Assembly: GCA_013823365.1 (NCBI GenBank)
Contig: PNMC01000001.1
Span: 1-64,000 of the forward strand
Source: Parvibaculum sp.
GTDB lineage: Bacteria > Pseudomonadota > Alphaproteobacteria > Parvibaculales > Parvibaculaceae
Reading direction: 5' to 3'
DNA: 64,000 bases
Every line of letters begins with the position of its first letter. Within the stretch, counting starts at the first letter, position 1. Made by a program: the position numbers and the translations under genes. The notes beneath the pieces were generated by a model, which was not told the origin of the DNA, searched no databases, and worked only from the letters and a program-made list of their open reading frames with translations. Shown piece by piece: positions 8,145 to 15,109 of the stretch.

Positions 8145-9341
8145 ATGACTGCAGCGAATGACCGGGACTTCGTGCCCATGCGGAACGGCATCTTCATGGC
8201 GCCGTTCCATCCGACCGACCGCGACCCGACGGAAGCGCTCCAGCGCGACCTCGAACTGATCGAGCATCTCGACCGCTTCGGCTACGAGGAGGCCTGGATT
8301 GGCGAGCATCACTCGGCAGGCTTCGAAATCATTTCGAGCCCCGAACTCTTCATTGCCGCCGCCGCCGAACGCACCGGCCGCATCAAGCTCGGCACCGGCG
8401 TCGTCTCGCTGCCCTACCACAACCCGCTGATGACGGCGAACCGCATTCTTCAGCTCGACCACATGACGCGCGGCCGCGTCATGTTCGGCGTCGGCCCGGG
8501 CCTGCTGCCCTCCGACGCCATGATGCTTGGCATCGATCCGATGACGCAGCGCGACCGCATGCTCGAAGGCCTGCTCGTCATCATGCGTCTTTTCAATGGC
8601 GAGGTCGTGACCGAGAAGACCGACTGGTACAATCTCGTCAATGCGCGCGCGCATCTGACGCCCTACACGCATCCGCACCCGGAAATCTGCGTCGCGAGCG
8701 CGGTGAGCCCGTCGGGCGGGCGCGCCGCCGGCAAATATGGCCTCGGCATGCTCTGCGTCGCCGCGACCAATGCCGACGGCTTCGACGCGCTCTCGACCAA
8801 CTGGCAGATCGCCTGCGAAATCGCCGCCGAAAGCGGGCAGGTGATGGACCGGGGCAAGCTGCGCCTCGTTGGCCCGGTGCATATCGCCGAGAGCCGGGAA
8901 CAGGCCCGCAAGAATGTCGAATGGGGCCTCGACAAATGGCGCGAATATTTCGCCAATCTCAATCCGCTCGCACCGCCGCTGCCCGAAGGCATGGATCCTG
9001 TCGATGCGATGATCGCCAGCGGCCAGGCCGTAATCGGCACGCCGGACGATGCGATCGAACAGATCAAGCGGCTTCAGGCGAAGCAGGGCCAGTTCGGCGC
9101 CTTCCTCCAGCTCGCGCATAACTGGGCGCCCTGGGATGCGACGGTGAATTCCTACCGCCTTTGGGCCGAGCATGTTGCGCCGGTCTTCAAGCGCGCCAAT
9201 GAAAGCCGTCAGGCGTCTTATGAATGGGTCACGGAGAATGGCGCGAACTTCATGGGCCAGGCCATGCAGGCCGCCGGCGCCATGATCCAGAAGCACGCCG
9301 ATGAACGCGCCGCCAAGGCAAAGAAAAAGGCGGGCGAGTAG
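8145..9341 (+). CDS. LLM class flavin-dependent oxidoreductase (limonene monooxygenase-like)
   Basis: 398 aa, a bacterial luciferase-like TIM barrel. It shows MRNGIFMAPFHPTDRDPTEALQRDLELIEHLDRFGYEEAWIGEHH, IKLGTGVVSLPYHNPLMTANRILQLDHMTRGR and VGPGLLPSDAMMLG, as in limonene 1,2-monooxygenase and related FMNH2-dependent enzymes. It needs a separate flavin reductase, and none is adjacent. The C-terminus is extended by a Lys/Ala-rich tail (AAKAKKKAGE). ATG 8145 begins the conserved domain; the frame is open further upstream but lacks family sequence. The substrate is not determinable. Confidence 0.85.
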   Translation: MTAANDRDFVPMRNGIFMAPFHPTDRDPTEALQRDLELIEHLDRFGYEEAWIGEHHSAGFEIISSPELFIAAAAERTGRIKLGTGVVSLPYHNPLMTANRILQLDHMTRGRVMFGVGPGLLPSDAMMLGIDPMTQRDRMLEGLLVIMRLFNGEVVTEKTDWYNLVNARAHLTPYTHPHPEICVASAVSPSGGRAAGKYGLGMLCVAATNADGFDALSTNWQIACEIAAESGQVMDRGKLRLVGPVHIAESREQARKNVEWGLDKWREYFANLNPLAPPLPEGMDPVDAMIASGQAVIGTPDDAIEQIKRLQAKQGQFGAFLQLAHNWAPWDATVNSYRLWAEHVAPVFKRANESRQASYEWVTENGANFMGQAMQAAGAMIQKHADERAAKAKKKAGE

Positions 9342-9361
9342 TCGCCATCAATCTGGCAGGT

Positions 9362-9393
9362 CTTGCGGCTGCGCATCCTCGCGCAGCCGCAAG
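9362..9393. terminator. 13-bp perfect hairpin between convergent genes
   Basis: CTTGCGGCTGCGC pairs perfectly with GCGCAGCCGCAAG around the 6-nt loop ATCCTC. It lies 20 bp after the monooxygenase stop and 7 bp before the alcohol dehydrogenase stop on the other strand. No T-run is present on either side, so it is probably a shared 3'-end hairpin for both transcripts. Confidence 0.65.
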
Positions 9394-9400
9394 CACATTC

Positions 9401-10594
9401 CTACGCTGACAAGGCGACCTTGACCCATCCGGCCTGACGGCGGTCGAAGGACTTGTAGGCCTCGAGCACATCGATCAGCGGTTCGCGATGCGTCAGCACC
9501 TCTTGCGGATCGACGGCGCCTTCCCGCACCCATTCCACGATGCGCGGGACATATTTCCGGTGATTGCAGTTGCCCATATTGACCGTGACGTTCCGGTTCA
9601 TCGCCTTGCCGATGGGGAAGGAGTGGACGTTCGGCGGATAGACGCCGATGATGCCGAGCGTACCCGCCTTGGCCAGAGCGTCGATCGCCCAGTCGAGAAC
9701 GAGTGTCGGGGCGTTGCCGGGCACCCAGAGGTCGCCATCGGGATTCCGCTCGGGTGCTGCCTGCCGGGATTCCCTTTCATGGCGCTCGCGGTCGAGATCT
9801 TCCGTACCCGGGCCGCTCTCAGGCATGACCGCGTCGACCCCCACGGCATCGATCGCCCGGTCCGTGCCGATGCCGCCCGTGAGCTCCCTTATCGCCGCGA
9901 CCGGATTTTCCCTTGAGAAGTCGACGATCTCCGCTCCCTGCTGCGCCGCCATCTCGAGCCTGTCGGGCAGGCAATCTACGGCAATGACGCGGGATGCACC
10001 CATTAGCTTGGCGGCGAGAATGGCGAACTGGCCCACGGGCCCGCACCCCCAGACCGTCACCGTGTCGCCATCCGACACCTCCGCGCCGAAATAGCCGGTT
10101 GGAAAGATATCGGAAATCATGATCGCCTGATCGTCGCTGACTTCCTCCGGCAATTTGACGAGGCCGACATTGGCGAAGGGGATGCGTCCATATTCCGCTT
10201 GCAGCCCGTTGAAAGAGCCGGTGGCTTCCGGCCCGCCGAAAAAGGATGTTCCGCCCTGGTGTCCGTTGGGATTGGCCGTGTCGCACTGCGCGTAATATCC
10301 GGTGCGGCAATAAGAACAGGAGCCGCAAGCGATGGTGGATGGCACGACCACGCGGTCGCCGCGCTTGAGGTTGCGCACATTCGAGCCCGTTTCCTCGACG
10401 ATTCCGACCGCTTCATGCCCGAGGACGAGACCGGGCTTCATGCCGGGTATGGTGCCGCGGATCATGTGAAGGTCCGTTCCGCAGATGGCGCTGGACGTGA
10501 TCCGGATGATGGCATCGGTTGGCTCCTGGATCTCCGGCTCGGCCACGTCATCGAGCCTCACATCGCCGATATCGTGAAATACCACCGCTTTCAT
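9401..10594 (-). CDS. Zinc-dependent alcohol dehydrogenase (formaldehyde dehydrogenase-like)
   Basis: 397 aa, medium-chain dehydrogenase. Catalytic zinc ligands are Cys38 (AICGTDLH) and His60-Glu61 (LGHEAVG); the structural zinc site is Cys90, 93, 96 and 104 (CGSCSYCRTGYYAQC). The Rossmann motif is VWGCGPVGQFA. A 45-residue charged insertion before DWAIDALAKAG, together with FPTGYFGAEV, places it in the glutathione-independent formaldehyde dehydrogenase/threonine dehydrogenase-like branch often annotated as stress-related. ATG 10594 was chosen because GGAG lies 6 nt upstream; two earlier in-frame starts overlap that site. It oxidises an alcohol with NAD(P); the substrate is uncertain. Confidence 0.85.
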   Translation of the reverse strand: MKAVVFHDIGDVRLDDVAEPEIQEPTDAIIRITSSAICGTDLHMIRGTIPGMKPGLVLGHEAVGIVEETGSNVRNLKRGDRVVVPSTIACGSCSYCRTGYYAQCDTANPNGHQGGTSFFGGPEATGSFNGLQAEYGRIPFANVGLVKLPEEVSDDQAIMISDIFPTGYFGAEVSDGDTVTVWGCGPVGQFAILAAKLMGASRVIAVDCLPDRLEMAAQQGAEIVDFSRENPVAAIRELTGGIGTDRAIDAVGVDAVMPESGPGTEDLDRERHERESRQAAPERNPDGDLWVPGNAPTLVLDWAIDALAKAGTLGIIGVYPPNVHSFPIGKAMNRNVTVNMGNCNHRKYVPRIVEWVREGAVDPQEVLTHREPLIDVLEAYKSFDRRQAGWVKVALSA

Positions 10595-10707
10595 TTTCAT
10601 CTCCACTTCAGGATGTCAGAGCTTACACCGCTTCACACAGCCGTATTCGTGACCGCTCGTTACGACGGCAACAGAAACCGCGTGCTTATGTTCCGTTCGA
10701 AGGCGCA

Positions 10708-10732
10708 GGAACAATTGTTGTCGCCTCCGGTT
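10708..10732 (+). promoter_or_regulatory. EcfG-type promoter for a candidate small RNA
   Basis: GGAAC (10708-10712), 17 bp, GTT (10730-10732). This matches the EcfG (sigma-T/RpoE2) consensus GGAAC-N16/17-CGTT with G instead of C in the weak first position. The window carries an ecfG gene 3 kb away. No protein gene follows on this strand before the terminator at 10795, so the transcript would be a short RNA. Confidence 0.6.
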
Positions 10733-10738
10733 TGATGC

Positions 10739-10825
10739 GCACGGCGTCTGACGCCGTGATGCGGTCCCGGACCGCATCTCCCCCTCCCTGACTTGCCCCG
10801 CCTCTCGGAGGCGGGGCCTTTTCAT
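10739..10825 (+). ncRNA. Candidate stress-induced small RNA with C-rich linker
   Basis: Starting about 7 nt after the promoter above, the predicted RNA has hairpin 1 (CACGGCGT / ACGCCGTG, loop CTG, 10740-10758), hairpin 2 (GATGCGGTC / GACCGCATC, loop CCG, 10758-10778), a 16-nt single-stranded linker TCCCCCTCCCTGACTT (10779-10794), then a 10-bp terminator stem and T-rich tail. The hairpins share base 10758, so they stack or alternate at the junction. The CU-rich linker is complementary to Shine-Dalgarno sequences. A sigma-T-dependent small RNA with an exposed C-rich loop, GsrN, is known in Caulobacter; this is analogous in promoter and layout. The call rests only on sequence. Confidence 0.5.
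10795..10824 (+). terminator. Intrinsic terminator of the candidate small RNA
   Basis: GCCCCGCCTC (10795-10804) and GAGGCGGGGC (10808-10817) form a perfect 10-bp stem with loop TCG, followed by CTTTTCATTTCTT. The T-tract lies on the plus-strand side, yet no plus-strand protein gene lies upstream, which supports a non-coding transcript ending here. It abuts the stop codon of the DUF3008 gene on the other strand. Confidence 0.8.
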
Positions 10826-11010
10826 TTCTTGCTCTTCTTCTGCGGCTTGTCCTTGCGCTTGGTCGAGGCCATTTTCTCGAGTTCCTTCTTGCTCATGGAC
10901 TCGGCCATCGATTTCGACGCGCCTTTGAGCTCGCTTTTCTTCTTGTCGCCGCGTTTTGCGGCCAGCGCCGCGCCGGCCGCCATTTGTTGGGACTTGGATT
11001 TCGCGGGCAT
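10822..11010 (-). CDS. DUF3008 family small basic protein
   Basis: 62 aa, very basic. MPAKSKSQQMAAGAALAAKR, LKGASKSMAESMSKKELE and ASTKRKDKPQKKSKK match the DUF3008 family of short stress-associated proteins in alphaproteobacteria; the function is unknown. ATG 11010 has AAGGAAGG upstream. A weak EcfG-like promoter, CGAAC-N17-CGTT, lies at 11044-11069 on this strand with one mismatch in the -35 element. Its place beside the general stress island suggests it belongs to the EcfG regulon. Confidence 0.8.
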   Translation of the reverse strand: MPAKSKSQQMAAGAALAAKRGDKKKSELKGASKSMAESMSKKELEKMASTKRKDKPQKKSKK

Positions 11011-11117
11011 GGGTTCCTTCCTTTCTTCAAGAGGCAGAAACACAACGCCCGGACCCGGTGGCCGGTTCGGGCCGTCCGCCCGAAACCGGAGAAAACAGGC
11101 GATTCTCTTTCCCCATT

Positions 11118-11142
11118 GGAACAATTTCCACGTCAGCAGCTT
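11118..11142 (+). promoter_or_regulatory. Weak EcfG-like promoter before the flavodoxin gene
   Basis: GGAAC (11118-11122), 17 bp, CTT (11140-11142), 40 bp before the flavodoxin start. The -35 element is perfect but the -10 core is CTT instead of GTT, so this is a marginal match supported mainly by the four better promoters nearby. Confidence 0.3.
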
Positions 11143-11181
11143 GTGTCCAACGCAACATGGATCGAGAAGCGGGAGACCGGA

Positions 11182-11787
11182 ATGAAAGCCATCGCCCTCA
11201 ATGCCACGCTGAAGACGAGCGACGGAGACCCTTCCTCGACTGAAAAGATGCTCGAGCTCCTCCTGAGCGAACTGGAGAAGGAAGGCGTCGACGGGGAGAT
11301 CGTTCGACTTGCCGATCTGAATATCAAGCCGGGCGTCAAATCCGATGAAGGCGAGGACGATGACTGGCCGGAAGTTCGCTCCCGTGTTCTCGCCGCCGAC
11401 ATTCTGGTGCTCGGAACGCCGGTATGGCTCGGCCAGCCATCGAGCGTCGCGAAACGCGCACTCGAGCGCATGAATGCCTTTCTCTCCGAGAAGGACGATG
11501 GCGGGAGAATGGTCTCCTACAACCGTGTGGCTGCCGTCGCCGTTGTCGGCAATGAAGATGGCGCACACCATATTTCGGCCGAGCTTTATCAGGCGCTGAA
11601 CGATGTGGGGTTCACGCTGGCGCCCAACGCCGTCTGCTACTGGGTTGGCGAGGCGATGGGCGGAACGGACTTCAAGGAGCTCGACAAGACACCGGACCCG
11701 GTGTCCTCCGCTGCGACGATGCTTGCGCGGAACACGGTGCATCTCGCCCGGCTTCTCAAGGCAAATGTCTATCCGCCTGTCTCTTGA
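11182..11787 (+). CDS. Flavodoxin/NAD(P)H-dependent FMN reductase-like protein
   Basis: 201 aa with a flavodoxin fold. MKAIALNATLKTS followed by STEKMLELLLSELEKEG resembles the phosphate-binding strand-loop-helix of the NADPH-dependent FMN reductase family, and ADILVLGTPVWLGQPSSVAKRALERM is the conserved second flavin-binding loop. It probably binds FMN and reduces quinones or flavins. ATG 11182 begins the fold. The YghA-like SDR follows 40 bp later with its own AGGAG, so the pair is likely an operon in the stress island. Confidence 0.82.
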   Translation: MKAIALNATLKTSDGDPSSTEKMLELLLSELEKEGVDGEIVRLADLNIKPGVKSDEGEDDDWPEVRSRVLAADILVLGTPVWLGQPSSVAKRALERMNAFLSEKDDGGRMVSYNRVAAVAVVGNEDGAHHISAELYQALNDVGFTLAPNAVCYWVGEAMGGTDFKELDKTPDPVSSAATMLARNTVHLARLLKANVYPPVS

Positions 11788-11827
11788 GCCCGGCGAGGCA
11801 AACTCATGCATAATCAGGAGAAAGGAC

Positions 11828-12691
11828 ATGACGAGAGCGAAGGAAGCACCGGTGGCGCAGCACCAGGACCGCCAGCCCGGCAGCGAAGCCGAGATGGACC
11901 CGCCGCCGGACTATGAACCGCGCTATCCGGGCGCCGGGCGTCTTGCGGGAAAAGTCGCGATCATTACCGGTGGCGACTCCGGCATCGGTCGCGCCACTGC
12001 CATTCTTTTTGCGCGTGAAGGAGCGCACCTTGGCATCCTCTACAAGAACATGGATGAGGAAAAAGATGCCAGAAAGACGGCAGAACTTGTCGAGCGGGAA
12101 GGCGGGGAGTGCTTTCTTCTCGCCGGTGACGTCGGCAAGGAGGATGTGGCCCGTTCCTTCGTGGACGAGGCGGTGCGGAAGTTCGGCGGGCTCGACATCG
12201 TCATCTGCGGCGCAGCGGAACAGCATTTCGAAACCGGGTTCGAGAATATCCCGGAAGAGCAGATCGAGAGAACGTTCCGGACCAATGTGTTCGGGCAATT
12301 TTTCGTGATCCAGGCAGCACTGCCGCATCTGAAGGAAGGCGCTTCGATCATCTGCATCACATCCGTCACAGCCTATCGGGGGCAGCCGACCCTTCTCGAC
12401 TACTCATCCACCAAGGGCGCCATCCTCTCGCTCGTACGCGCGCTGTCTTCGAATCTCGCATCGAAGAGCATCAGGGTGAATGGCGTGGCGCCGGGCCCGA
12501 TCTGGACGCCGCTCATTCCCGCTTCCTTCCCGGCGGGCAAGGTGGCCGAGTTCGGCAAGAGCGCGCCGCTCGGCCGGCCGGGGCAGCCGAACGAAGTGGC
12601 GCCATCGCTTCTCTTCCTCGCCTGCGAAGACAGCTCATACATGAGCGGACAGGTGTTGCATCCGAACGGCGGCGACCTGATCGGGGGATGA
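11828..12691 (+). CDS. Short-chain dehydrogenase/reductase, YghA-like
   Basis: 287 aa. The N-terminal tail with MDPPPDYEPRYPGAGRLAGK is characteristic of the YghA/GsiB-associated SDR subfamily. It continues with the cofactor loop ITGGDSGIGRA, the catalytic LLDYSSTKGA (Tyr and Lys four apart) and VNGVAPGPIWTPLIP. These enzymes reduce aldehydes or ketones with NADPH and are repeatedly linked to general stress regulons. The start at 11828 follows AGGAGAAAGGAC. It sits 40 bp after the flavodoxin gene. Confidence 0.88.
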   Translation: MTRAKEAPVAQHQDRQPGSEAEMDPPPDYEPRYPGAGRLAGKVAIITGGDSGIGRATAILFAREGAHLGILYKNMDEEKDARKTAELVEREGGECFLLAGDVGKEDVARSFVDEAVRKFGGLDIVICGAAEQHFETGFENIPEEQIERTFRTNVFGQFFVIQAALPHLKEGASIICITSVTAYRGQPTLLDYSSTKGAILSLVRALSSNLASKSIRVNGVAPGPIWTPLIPASFPAGKVAEFGKSAPLGRPGQPNEVAPSLLFLACEDSSYMSGQVLHPNGGDLIGG

Positions 12692-12809
12692 CGAACGCGG
12701 CCGGCTCGTGCGCCGCAACTTTGCCCGAAAGATAAAGATGATGAACCATATAGACGGGGAGCGCGTAGATGGAAGTGCAGATACTGCGGCCACCGCCTTG
12801 GGAGAAATT

Positions 12810-13010
12810 ATGAAAAGTCAGAACAAAGCCAATCATCCGATAAAACCCCGGCCTGCGGGGCCGCTCGACAAGGCCGTGAAAGCGGCGATCGCCGGGGAGG
12901 CTCCCTATGTCCCCTCTGATCGGGTGGAGCACCTCTCGCGGGAACTCGCAAAGAAGCTTGCCGGGGCCGAAGCCGCCGGCAAGCCTGAGGATGGTCTCCC
13001 GGAAGATTGA
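12810..13010 (+). CDS. Small protein convergent with ecfG, function unknown
   Basis: 66 aa: MKSQNKANHPIKPRP, a central PLDKAVKAAIAGEAPYVPSDRVEHLSRELAKKLAG predicted as two helices, and an acidic tail KPEDGLPED. GGAG 5 nt upstream decides the ATG at 12810, although the frame is open to 12708. I do not recognise the family with confidence. The helix pair with P-x-D-R recalls the NepR anti-sigma core (VPDRF), but the match is short and has a one-residue insertion. Its stop is 5 bp from the ecfG stop on the opposite strand. Confidence 0.6.
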   Translation: MKSQNKANHPIKPRPAGPLDKAVKAAIAGEAPYVPSDRVEHLSRELAKKLAGAEAAGKPEDGLPED

Positions 13011-13015
13011 ACTTC

Positions 13016-13600
13016 TCAGTCGCGCGGAAGAGGCCGCGATTTCCGGTCGAGAATTTTCTGAAGGCCTGTGCGCCCTCGATTGACGCGGCTCTTGATCGTA
13101 CCGAGCGGGCACTCGCAGATCGAGGCCGCTTCCTCATAGCTCAGCCCGATCCCTCCCACGAGCACCACGGCGTCCCGCTGGTCGCAGGGAAGGGCGGCGA
13201 GAGCCCCCTTCACATCGTCGAGCTCCACCGACCATTCCTGTGCGCCATCGCTGCCGATGATGTCGCTCGGATCGGCCTCGCTCGGCATTTCGCGCTTGCG
13301 CCGCCGGTACTCGGAATAGAATGTGTTGCGCTCAATCGTGAACAGCCACGCACGCAGATTCGTCCCGCGCTGGAAGCGATGCACATTCGCCAGCGCCTTG
13401 AGCAGCGTTTCCTGGACGAGATCGTCGGCATCGGCGGGAGACTTGGTGAGGCTAAGGCCATAGGCCCTGAGGGCGGGAAGAAGATCGAGTATCTCTTCTT
13501 CCAGCGCTTCTGCTGTCGCCGCGGTCGAGGTGGAAGTGCGAGGCTCGTCTTCTTCGTTTGATCGGATATGACGTTGGGCTGCAGCATTGTGTGCGGCCAT
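13016..13600 (-). CDS. ecfG: EcfG-family (ECF15) general stress sigma factor
   Basis: 194 aa. Region 2 is DADDLVQETLLKALANVHRF followed by RGTNLRAWLFTIERNTFYSEYRRRKRE, the characteristic EcfG sequence. Region 4 is LPCDQRDAVVLVGGIGLSYEEAA then PLGTIKSRVNRGR. EcfG sigma factors direct RNA polymerase to GGAAC-N16/17-CGTT promoters after release from NepR by phosphorylated PhyR. Neither phyR nor a clear nepR is adjacent here, so this may be a secondary EcfG or a dispersed system. The ATG at 13600 follows GGGAGTGAGG, and a perfect EcfG promoter lies 50 bp upstream. Confidence 0.92.
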   Translation of the reverse strand: MAAHNAAAQRHIRSNEEDEPRTSTSTAATAEALEEEILDLLPALRAYGLSLTKSPADADDLVQETLLKALANVHRFQRGTNLRAWLFTIERNTFYSEYRRRKREMPSEADPSDIIGSDGAQEWSVELDDVKGALAALPCDQRDAVVLVGGIGLSYEEAASICECPLGTIKSRVNRGRTGLQKILDRKSRPLPRD

Positions 13601-13649
13601 GGCCTCACTCCCTTTGTTCGAAGTTCGAATTTGCAGCCCCGATGATGAG

Positions 13650-13674
13650 AACGGGTCACCGATAATTACGTTCC
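13650..13674 (-). promoter_or_regulatory. EcfG-type autoregulatory promoter of ecfG
   Basis: On the minus strand GGAAC (13674-13670), exactly 16 bp, CGTT (13653-13650), a full match to the EcfG consensus. The ecfG ATG is 50 bp downstream, leaving a leader of about 40 nt containing GGGAGTGAGG. This implies positive autoregulation. Confidence 0.82.
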
Positions 13675-13817
13675 GCAAGTGCGCCGGATTTCCGTTCACC
13701 GGGCAGGACGTATCCCTTTTAATGGGCGTCACGACGGGTTCTTCTCGATATAGGACGCACACAAAGCGGGCGCCGCCTGAGCGGAGCGGCTAAGCCACTC
13801 CGCTCCGCATAAACGCG

Positions 13818-14354
13818 TCAGCGGCCGAGATCGTCGCGCAATGACTCAAGCGTGTCGCGGTGCGACTCGACGGTGGAGGCAGCATCGGAAGCGATCTCCT
13901 GCAGCGGTTCGAGTTCTCCGTTCTCGGCATAATTGCGATGAAGCTGCAGCGCTTCATCATGTGCTTCGATTTGCAGCTGGATATAGAGCCGGTCGAACTC
14001 ACCTGCTTCGGCGTCTTCAAGTTGTCCGATCTTCTCCTGCTGGGCATCGTCGGGTTCGGTGGGCAGGGTCACAGGAAGCCGCGCATCCGCTACCGCAACC
14101 TTCAGATTGGAACTCGACTCCGTGTGATCCTCGATCATCGTCTGCGCGAATTCGCGAACGTCGTCGTTGCGGGACCTCTGAAGCGCAATTTCGCTCGACC
14201 GGATTTCGAAGAGATCGCCAGCCGCAGCCTGGGTCACATATTCTTCCGTGGATGCGAGGCCCGGTGCAGGTTCTTCCGCGTGAGCCATGGTGAAGCCGAG
14301 CGCGAGAAAGGCTGTCGCGGCGCCGAGAAGTGCCTTCTGGATTGTCTGTCTCAT
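13818..14354 (-). CDS. DUF4142 periplasmic protein
   Basis: 178 aa with a signal peptide (MRQTIQKALLGAATAFLALGFTMAHA, cleavage near residue 26) and one DUF4142 four-helix, ferritin-like domain: EYVTQAAAGDLFEIRSSEIALQRS, VREFAQTMIEDHTESSSNLK, then IEAHDEALQLHRNYAENG. Members are common in stress regulons of alphaproteobacteria; their function is not established. The start at 14354 follows GGAGACAG. An EcfG-type promoter lies 33 bp upstream and is divergent from another serving the CinA-like gene. Confidence 0.87.
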   Translation of the reverse strand: MRQTIQKALLGAATAFLALGFTMAHAEEPAPGLASTEEYVTQAAAGDLFEIRSSEIALQRSRNDDVREFAQTMIEDHTESSSNLKVAVADARLPVTLPTEPDDAQQEKIGQLEDAEAGEFDRLYIQLQIEAHDEALQLHRNYAENGELEPLQEIASDAASTVESHRDTLESLRDDLGR

Positions 14355-14386
14355 GTCTGTCTCCGGTGTCGTCGCCCCCGGGCTGA

Positions 14387-14411
14387 AACAGCCGCCGCCC
14401 GGACTTGTTCC
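14387..14411 (-). promoter_or_regulatory. EcfG-type promoter of the DUF4142 gene
   Basis: Minus-strand GGAAC (14411-14407), 17 bp, GTT (14389-14387), that is, N16 then TGTT. The spacing and core match the EcfG consensus, with only the weak first -10 base differing. Start codon at 14354. Confidence 0.72.
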
Positions 14412-14415
14412 CTCA

Positions 14416-14441
14416 GGAACATTCCAAGCGAACGGACCGTT
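14416..14441 (+). promoter_or_regulatory. EcfG-type promoter of the CinA-like gene
   Basis: Plus-strand GGAAC (14416-14420), 17 bp, CGTT (14438-14441), 47 bp before the CinA-like start. The -35 boxes of this promoter and of the divergent DUF4142 promoter are only 4 bp apart, giving a compact two-way stress promoter. Confidence 0.75.
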
Positions 14442-14488
14442 GAACGTCGTGATCTGCTTCAAGTTCACCATCACTGCGGACGGTGGCG

Positions 14489-15010
14489 ATGCCGACGGAC
14501 GACAAGGAAATTCTCGAATACGCAGACAAGGTGATGCACGCTCTGACAGAAGCGGGACTCTCGCTGGTTACCGCGGAGTCCTGCAGCGGCGGGCTCATCT
14601 GCGCGCTCCTGTCCGGGGCCGAAGGTGCAGGGAACGCACTGCATGGCGGTTTTGCCGTCTATACGAAGAAACAGAAATCCGCCGCACTTGGCATTCCACT
14701 GGCTCTGTTGCGTCAAGTCGGCAGCGTCGAACCGGAAATCGCGCGACGCATGCTCGAGGGAGCATTCGCGCATTCCGAGGCCACCGTTGCTCTTGCACTG
14801 ACAGGCGTTCTCGGCCCGGCGGAGGACGAGGATGGAAACCCTGTCGGCCGTGTCATCTTTGCTTGCGGCCTGCGCGGCGGGCAACCCGAAGTGGAGGAGC
14901 GCCGCTTCGGCACCATGCCGCCGGACGAATTACGCCACCTTGTTGTGTTGCATGCGCTGGGCTTGATCGAAAAGACAATTGCGCGGCATAGAGAAGGCGT
15001 CGGCAGATGA
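14489..15010 (+). CDS. pncC: CinA C-terminal domain protein (nicotinamide-nucleotide amidohydrolase-like)
   Basis: 173 aa, a stand-alone CinA-C/PncC domain. SLVTAESCSGGLICALLSG carries the conserved ES-C-T/S-GG catalytic loop, followed by YTKKQKSAALGIP and the conserved ALALTGVLGPAEDEDGNPVG. PncC deamidates nicotinamide mononucleotide to nicotinate mononucleotide, recycling NAD breakdown products. The canonical GPxG-GTxxxPVG has become GPAEDEDGNPVG, a small divergence. ATG 14489 was chosen over the GTG at 14483. An EcfG promoter upstream places NAD salvage in the stress response. Confidence 0.82.
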   Translation: MPTDDKEILEYADKVMHALTEAGLSLVTAESCSGGLICALLSGAEGAGNALHGGFAVYTKKQKSAALGIPLALLRQVGSVEPEIARRMLEGAFAHSEATVALALTGVLGPAEDEDGNPVGRVIFACGLRGGQPEVEERRFGTMPPDELRHLVVLHALGLIEKTIARHREGVGR

Positions 15011-15048
15011 TGAATCGCCCAACAGCGGTCGAAATTTCGGACAATGCA

Positions 15049-15073
15049 GGAACAAGGCTGTTGGCCAGCCGTT
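15049..15073 (+). promoter_or_regulatory. EcfG-type promoter of the ferritin-like gene
   Basis: GGAAC (15049-15053), exactly 16 bp, CGTT (15070-15073), a full match to the consensus. The start codon at 15110 is 36 bp downstream with AAGGAGTCCGGAG before it. Confidence 0.82.
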
Positions 15074-15109
15074 GAAGCCGGACACCCCCGTAGTGCAAGG
15101 AGTCCGGAG

